64,000 bases of DNA from Mesobacillus boroniphilus. GTDB taxonomy: Bacteria > Bacillota > Bacilli > Bacillales > Cytobacillaceae. Position numbers and translations under genes: made by a program. The notes below the pieces were generated by a model, which was not told the DNA's origin, did not search any database, and saw only the letters and a list, made by a program, of their open reading frames with translations. Positions 59,736-64,000 of the stretch are shown piece by piece (position 1 is the stretch's first letter; each line of letters begins with the position of its first letter). Location of the stretch: the NCBI RefSeq assembly GCF_018424685.1, contig NZ_QTKX01000003.1, forward strand, positions 620,001 to 684,000, written 5' to 3'.

Positions 59736-60548
59736 ATGCCAGTGATCACAAAGATTTCCGTCCAAAAACATAATAAAGAACGATACAGCATTTTTACCGA
59801 CAGCGGACGAGGGGAAGAGTATGCCTTCAGCGTTGATGAAGATATACTGATTAAGCACAACCTGAAAAAAGGGATGGAGCTCGATGACTTTTCAGTAACA
59901 GAAATGCTTTTCCAGGATGACATCCGCAAAGCTTATAATACAGCGATCAATTATTTAGCACACCGCATGAGGTCTGAAGCTGAAGTACGTGAATACCTGA
60001 TAAAAAAAGAAATTGCTGAACCAGTCATAAAAGAAGCAATCCATAAATTATATGAATACAAATTCCTGAATGACGAGGAGTTTGCCAATGCATTTGTCCG
60101 AACCCAGCTCAATACGACGGACAAGGGAGCCGAGGTCATTAAAATGGAATTAAAGAATAAAGGGATATCTCCAGATCTGATCTCTAAGGTAGCAGAAGAG
60201 GTTTCGTTCGATGAACAGCTGGAAAAAGCGATTAAACTTAGTGATAAATATGCACAAAAGAATAAGAAGGATTCTTCAAGAATTCTTAAACAGAAGATAG
60301 AGCAGATGCTTCAGCGTAAAGGATATTCCTTCGCGATCATCCGGGCTGCCCTGGATGAAACAAAAGTGGAGAAAGAAGAAGACGATGAGATGGACGCATT
60401 AAGGATTCAGGGGGAGAAGCTGCACAATAAATACAGTAAAGTGCCAGAACGTGAATATAGGCAAAAGCTGAAAATGGCGTTGTACCGTAAAGGGTTTCCA
60501 ATGGAAATGATTGATGAATTCATTTCTGAAAAAGAAAATGAGGAATAA
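59736..60548 (+). CDS. recX: RecX regulatory protein
   Basis: 270 residues, the long form of RecX found in Bacilli. Consists of repeated three-helix units: LAHRMRSEAEVREYLIKK, YKFLNDEEFANAFVRTQL and VPEREYRQKLKMALYRKGFP are the usual markers. RecX binds RecA filaments and limits or tunes recombination and SOS signalling. GAGGTG precedes ATG. In the B. subtilis order it is yfhG, between yfhF and yfhH, as here. Confidence 0.94.
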   Translation: MPVITKISVQKHNKERYSIFTDSGRGEEYAFSVDEDILIKHNLKKGMELDDFSVTEMLFQDDIRKAYNTAINYLAHRMRSEAEVREYLIKKEIAEPVIKEAIHKLYEYKFLNDEEFANAFVRTQLNTTDKGAEVIKMELKNKGISPDLISKVAEEVSFDEQLEKAIKLSDKYAQKNKKDSSRILKQKIEQMLQRKGYSFAIIRAALDETKVEKEEDDEMDALRIQGEKLHNKYSKVPEREYRQKLKMALYRKGFPMEMIDEFISEKENEE

Positions 60549-60576
60549 AAAAATCATGACAATGTCATGATTTTTT
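60548..60576. terminator. Bidirectional terminator
   Basis: Arms AAAAAATCATGAC / GTCATGATTTTTT around AAT, shared by recX and the convergent SDR gene, whose stop lies inside it. Confidence 0.9.
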
Positions 60577-61242
60577 GGATTCTATAACAATTTCGTCTTT
60601 TTCGAGATTTTCGATGATGATTTCCGCCACTCCAGCGGGGGAGCGAAGTCTTGATGGGTCAGCTACATGTTCGCTTTCATCCCAGAATGGGGTGTTCATG
60701 CCTCCCATATAGGCAGCGACGAAACGGATTCCTGTTCCATCGTACTCCTTTTGCAGGCTTTCAGTGAAGCCTCTGACTGCAAATTTGCTGGAGCAGTAGA
60801 TTGCCTCATTCTTTTTACCGCGAAGGCCTGCGGTTGATACGATGTTAAGGATCAGACCAGCATTATTCAATTCCAGGTAAGGAAGAATCGCTTTCGTCAT
60901 TTGGATTGTCCCGAAGACGTTCGTCTGGAACATCTCTTCAATTTCTATGTCGGATGTTTCGGAGAACGGGCCGAAATGACCGAGACCTGCATTATTCACG
61001 AGACCGTATATCTCATGCTTTTTGCTGATCAATAGAGCTTTTTCCTTTATATCCTCAAGGTTGCGAAGATCGAGTGCCAGAGCAGTGGCGCTGCCGCCTG
61101 ATTGTTCGATCTGCGCTTTTACGTTATTTAGCTTATCCTCAGTTCTTCCAGTTAAAATCAGATGGTAGTCCTGCTTGGCCAACAGCAACGAGAGTTCTCT
61201 CCCAAGTCCGGTACCGGCTCCAGTAACAATGATCGCTTTCAT
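60565..61242 (-). CDS. Short-chain dehydrogenase/reductase (DltE-like)
   Basis: 225 residues, classical SDR. Cofactor motif TGAGTGLGR at 7-15, NNAGLG, and catalytic Ser-Tyr-Lys (NIVSTAGL, YCSSKFA). The DLR in LALDLRNLED suggests NADP preference cannot be judged. Substrate unknown. Lies between recX and yfhH, where B. subtilis has no homologue that I recall, so it may be an insertion into the block. AAGGAGG precedes the ATG. Confidence 0.88.
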   Translation of the reverse strand: MKAIIVTGAGTGLGRELSLLLAKQDYHLILTGRTEDKLNNVKAQIEQSGGSATALALDLRNLEDIKEKALLISKKHEIYGLVNNAGLGHFGPFSETSDIEIEEMFQTNVFGTIQMTKAILPYLELNNAGLILNIVSTAGLRGKKNEAIYCSSKFAVRGFTESLQKEYDGTGIRFVAAYMGGMNTPFWDESEHVADPSRLRSPAGVAEIIIENLEKDEIVIESKKS

Positions 61243-61331
61243 GATAGCCTCCTTAAAATAACATGCTATAATTCAGTTATAACGTAAATGCTTGTATGTT
61301 AAAAGCGAGAACAATCCAGGAGTGAATATAT

Positions 61332-61667
61332 ATGGCTAGAGAAAAACGTTACAGCGAGTTGAATGAATACGAATTGAACCAGGAAATCGCCAGTCTTCGG
61401 GATAAGGCAAGGAAATCAGAGCAGATGGGGATGGTAAGTGAACTTGCCGTTTATGAACGAAAAATTGCTATGGCCAAGTCCTATATGCTGAATCCTGATG
61501 ATTTTAAGCCAGGCGAAATTTATGCTATTGATGGCGATCCGGGATCTTTTTTCAAAATTGATTATATGAATGGCGTATTTGCTTGGGGCGAACGCCTTAA
61601 TGGAGATGGAAAAGAAGAAGCACTGCCGATTTCTCTCTTGTTAAAATTGGAACAAAACCAGATGTAA
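61332..61667 (+). CDS. yfhH: YfhH family protein (DUF1811)
   Basis: 111 residues: helical N-terminal half (EKRYSELNEYELNQEI, then MGMVSELAVYERKIAMAKSYML) and a small SH3-like C-terminal beta domain with FKPGEIYAIDGDPGSFFKIDY. Matches YfhH of Bacillus, of unknown role. GGAGTG precedes the ATG. Its stop codon lies within the terminator that follows. Confidence 0.9.
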   Translation: MAREKRYSELNEYELNQEIASLRDKARKSEQMGMVSELAVYERKIAMAKSYMLNPDDFKPGEIYAIDGDPGSFFKIDYMNGVFAWGERLNGDGKEEALPISLLLKLEQNQM

Positions 61668-61684
61668 GTATCTGGTTTTGTGTC
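61653..61684 (+). terminator. Terminator of yfhH
   Basis: Arms CAAAACCAGAT / ATCTGGTTTTG overlapping the stop codon of yfhH. Confidence 0.85.
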
Positions 61685-61749
61685 CGTATTCATTTCAGAA
61701 CCCAGTGGAGACATGTACCTCGATTGATCCTCTTGTAAGCAAGAGCTTC

Positions 61750-61932
61750 TTAATGGTCCTTGATAACTGCTGAAGTGTCATCCTCACGGTGAGAGGATGC
61801 GTACATACGCTCCTGAGGATGAGTATTGATGGTGCCATCAGCTCTTCTAGAAGCATACTCAGCTTTTGCCCGAGGTTCGCCCTCAAGCTTATTGTTGTTC
61901 TGGTTTGGGAAGTTGGTTACTTTATTTCGCAT
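61750..61932 (-). CDS. sspK: Small acid-soluble spore protein K
   Basis: 60 residues. The stretch [20 protein letters not shown] followed by [13 protein letters not shown] is diagnostic for SspK, a minor spore protein made in the forespore. It is slightly longer than the B. subtilis protein at the C-terminus. GGAGGG stands ahead of the ATG. Divergent from yfhJ, exactly as in B. subtilis. Confidence 0.92.
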   Translation of the reverse strand: MRNKVTNFPNQNNNKLEGEPRAKAEYASRRADGTINTHPQERMYASSHREDDTSAVIKDH

Positions 61933-62050
61933 ATAGCCCTCCGTGACGGGTGGAATTTACGTGTATGCCTTTATAGCTGCACGCATTTATAGTATTAGAG
62001 GAAGAACAGTCATTCATAACTACATTAAAAATTGGCAAAGGGTGATTACG

Positions 62051-62323
62051 ATGCAAGAAACTCATGAAAGGCTAGCCAGCCTGCTAAAGGAAAAAAACAA
62101 TGGCATCACTTATGAACAGGCATTGACATGGGTAGAGCTTTTGTGGGGAGACTTCGAGTCCACCTACGCAAAAGCAGGACATGAATATATGGGCAGCGAA
62201 ATGACTGAAAAAGTCGTCCGTCAATGGATTGAAAATTACGGTGGACAGCTGCATGAATTCGTTGCCAGGAATCCAAAGTATAAGCATTTATTGGATCAGC
62301 AGGATTCTGGAAATACGCACTAA
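62051..62323 (+). CDS. yfhJ: WVELL-type protein YfhJ
   Basis: 90 residues, cytoplasmic. The motif LTWVELLWGDFESTYAKAG and the later VVRQWIENYGGQLHEF are hallmarks of YfhJ, called WVELL protein; possible transcription role is not proven. A long in-frame extension upstream is not used because AAAGGGTG precedes ATG 62051. B. subtilis has csbB and yfhO next, which are missing here. Confidence 0.88.
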   Translation: MQETHERLASLLKEKNNGITYEQALTWVELLWGDFESTYAKAGHEYMGSEMTEKVVRQWIENYGGQLHEFVARNPKYKHLLDQQDSGNTH

Positions 62324-62329
62324 AGACTT

Positions 62330-62355
62330 AATCCTCTTAATAAGGGGATTTTTTT
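62330..62355 (+). terminator. Terminator of yfhJ
   Basis: Arms AATCCTCTT / AAGGGGATT (one G-T pair), AAT loop and a T-run. Confidence 0.82.
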
Positions 62356-62564
62356 CTGTCATGGACGACCTTGCAATAATATAAAATGCAAATCGAGTCA
62401 TAATGGAGTGAGAATCAAAGTTATGGTCAAATAGAAGGTAAGCTCCGCCTAAAAAGAAGTGCACCGAGGAGTCTCGATCGCAGAAATGTTCTAGCCCCCG
62501 AAAAGAGGCACCACCCAGAAGTATGGCCACATCAACTACTCCTATCCACCCACTCAGAATATAA

Positions 62565-62594
62565 AAAAACCGAGCGCATATTCACTCGGTTTTA
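62565..62594 (-). terminator. Terminator of yfhP
   Basis: Arms AAAAACCGAG / CTCGGTTTTA with a ten-base loop; the stop of yfhP lies in its right arm. Confidence 0.82.
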
Positions 62595-63578
62595 TCCTTC
62601 TCCAGGAAGGAACTCCAATTTCTTTCTTAGCTTTTCCTCGCTGTAAATCCATCCGGTGTACGAGCTTAGGACTTCCAAGTCCTTGCTGAGGTTCACGACG
62701 GCGACGAATGGATAGTGTCCGTTGCTGCGATAGCGCAGGTCAATGAACCTGACTTCGTAATAGTCATCATATTCATCGCATTCCCAGCGGTAGACAGGTG
62801 AGAAGGACAGGAACGCTGACAGGTTCTTGTCTTTCTTTGCTGCTTCCAGCACTGGAGTTTCCGGGACTGGTACACGATTGAATTGATCGAGAATTCTCAC
62901 ATGGTGCTTATGCCCACGGCCGACAAAGAACTGGTGCTTGTTCATGACCGCGACCCGCCAATGATTGAATTTCATTGTCGGGGCGATAATGATATCTGTA
63001 GCATCCGGGACAATATTTTCAACTGCCCGTCTGATACGATGCTTCATGATGAAGCGATAAATATAGTAGAACACCAGGACTGCATAGATCGTTAAAAATG
63101 TATATCCAGGGTGATATCCAAATGCCCAGAGAAACAAACCAACGACATGAAGCGCAAAAATAATCGGGTCAAATGTATTGATTACCCCCAGAGCGACCCA
63201 TTTCGACGAGAAAGGACGCAATGCCTGTGTCCCATATGCATTGAAAATGTCGACAAAAACATGAAGGAATACAGCAATAAATGTCCAAATCCATAAATGC
63301 AGCAAATTTGCTTCTGGGTAGAAAAAGTAGATTGTCCCAGAAATAAGCAGCGGCCACAGGAGGACTGCTGGGATCGAATGGGTAATGCCACGGTGATTCC
63401 GTATATAGACAGCATTATTCCTCAATTTCAATACAGTATCGATATCAGGGATTTGCGAGCCAACAAGTGTAGCAATCAGAACGCTTGAGCCAGTAACGGT
63501 GCTTTCGCTTACAGCAGGATCAAGCGTAGCTAACCCGCCAAGAGCGAACCCCATCACAACATGGGTTCCTGTATCCAT
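62592..63578 (-). CDS. yfhP: Membrane-bound metal-dependent hydrolase-like protein YfhP (DUF457)
   Basis: 328 residues; several membrane helices in the first ~180 residues, then a soluble C-terminal domain. The DUF457 motifs are MDTGTHVVMGFALGG at the start, GSQIPDIDTVLK, NHRGITHS near 70 and FVDIFNAYGTQALRPFS near 118; their His and Asp residues likely hold a metal. Length matches B. subtilis YfhP (about 327), named as a regulator of the nearby yfiDE genes in some work; substrate unknown. GGAGG before the ATG at 63578 decides the start. Confidence 0.9.
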   Translation of the reverse strand: MDTGTHVVMGFALGGLATLDPAVSESTVTGSSVLIATLVGSQIPDIDTVLKLRNNAVYIRNHRGITHSIPAVLLWPLLISGTIYFFYPEANLLHLWIWTFIAVFLHVFVDIFNAYGTQALRPFSSKWVALGVINTFDPIIFALHVVGLFLWAFGYHPGYTFLTIYAVLVFYYIYRFIMKHRIRRAVENIVPDATDIIIAPTMKFNHWRVAVMNKHQFFVGRGHKHHVRILDQFNRVPVPETPVLEAAKKDKNLSAFLSFSPVYRWECDEYDDYYEVRFIDLRYRSNGHYPFVAVVNLSKDLEVLSSYTGWIYSEEKLRKKLEFLPGEG

Positions 63579-63725
63579 AGAAACAGCCTCCTTTTCATAA
63601 AAATTCAGTAACACTAAACCAGCACCTGGCAGTTAAAAGTCCTTGTCACAAAACGAATAATAGTTTACTTTTAAAGGGCTGTATCAATCAGTCCCTTTGC
63701 GAATCACATAAAGGAGCTGAATAAA

Positions 63726-64000
63726 TTGATTCAGATGATCGTCCAGTATGAAGTAAAACAAAATTTGCTTAGCCAATACCATGAGACAATTGATAAGATC
63801 TCTACAATGCTTCCCGATTTTGAAGCTGATATGTTTTCCTGCAGCCAGTCGGAAGAGCGGAATTTTTTCGTTGAATCATTCTATGTCCCGACTGAAGCCC
63901 ATTTCCATGCATTGAAAAAAATGCGGCTATCCCGTAACCATTCCGTTTTTGGAATCCTTGAGGACTTTGTTCCTGGCGGATTGGAACGAATGGGCTTCAT
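63726..64000 (+). CDS. Hypothetical protein, 3' end outside window
   Basis: At least 91 codons remain open to the right edge. Starts with TTG at 63726, nine bases after AAGGAG; an ATG at 63735 is the other option. The visible part is hydrophilic (VQYEVKQNLLSQYHETIDKI, SEERNFFVESFYVPTEAHF) without membrane segments. Family not recognised. In B. subtilis mutY lies near this position, but the sequence is not MutY. Confidence 0.6.
   Translation, partial: MIQMIVQYEVKQNLLSQYHETIDKISTMLPDFEADMFSCSQSEERNFFVESFYVPTEAHFHALKKMRLSRNHSVFGILEDFVPGGLERMGF

Overview
The window looks like chromosome of an endospore-forming Bacillaceae species. The evidence is two small acid-soluble spore protein genes, a KinB-like sensor kinase, and a block in the same order as the B. 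subtilis yfhD-yfhE-yfhF-recX-yfhH-sspK-yfhJ-yfhP region, together with strong AGGAGG ribosome binding sites and frequent TTG/GTG starts. Genus cannot be fixed from the sequence; Mesobacillus, Neobacillus or Cytobacillus relatives are a guess. No rRNA, tRNA, insertion sequence, prophage or CRISPR array was seen.

Layout. 1-6.8 kb: end of a rocB-like peptidase gene, a DUF421 membrane protein, an MFS transporter, a split ThrE-type exporter, a histidine phosphatase and a YhdH/YhfP oxidoreductase. 6.9-13.7 kb: an anaerobic-looking redox module (cytochrome b-like membrane subunit, Cys-type molybdopterin enzyme, four-cluster ferredoxin subunit, then a Mrp-type ATPase, a twin-arginine Rieske protein and small proteins). 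Two promoters here carry FNR-like boxes centred exactly 41.5 bp upstream of the predicted start, one before the molybdoenzyme operon and one before an unknown gene at 13.2 kb. 14-16.8 kb: a dynamin-like GTPase. 16.9-21 kb: a SAM-I riboswitch controlling a ribose-type ABC importer. 21-29.9 kb: formate/nitrite channel, efflux pump, VOC protein, amino acid ABC importer, MBL hydrolase with a TetR regulator and twin operators, and a LysM-M14 endopeptidase. 29.9-36.4 kb: secreted M14 peptidase and a two-gene operon for a basic and a highly acidic repetitive secreted protein. 36.6-52 kb: EamA transporter, then an acyl-CoA catabolism regulon. A PAS/CBS sigma-54 activator sits between two sigma-54 promoters with matching GTGTCC-N7-GGACAC upstream sites, one before an SDR dehydrogenase gene and one before a six-gene operon (three acyl-CoA ligases, acyl-CoA dehydrogenase, thiolase, CaiB-type CoA transferase). 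52-57 kb: heterodimeric ABC exporter and the KinB-like kinase. 57-64 kb: spore and yfh genes, with a small cluster of DnaA boxes.

The most unusual feature is a set of intergenic tandem arrays with a 20-21 bp period (six or more units each in several places). Three copies of one family end in a conserved hairpin; two other families have different GC-rich heads but the same (A)ATAAA tail and the same period. They lie between genes, often next to terminators or regulated promoters, and match no standard feature class that I know.
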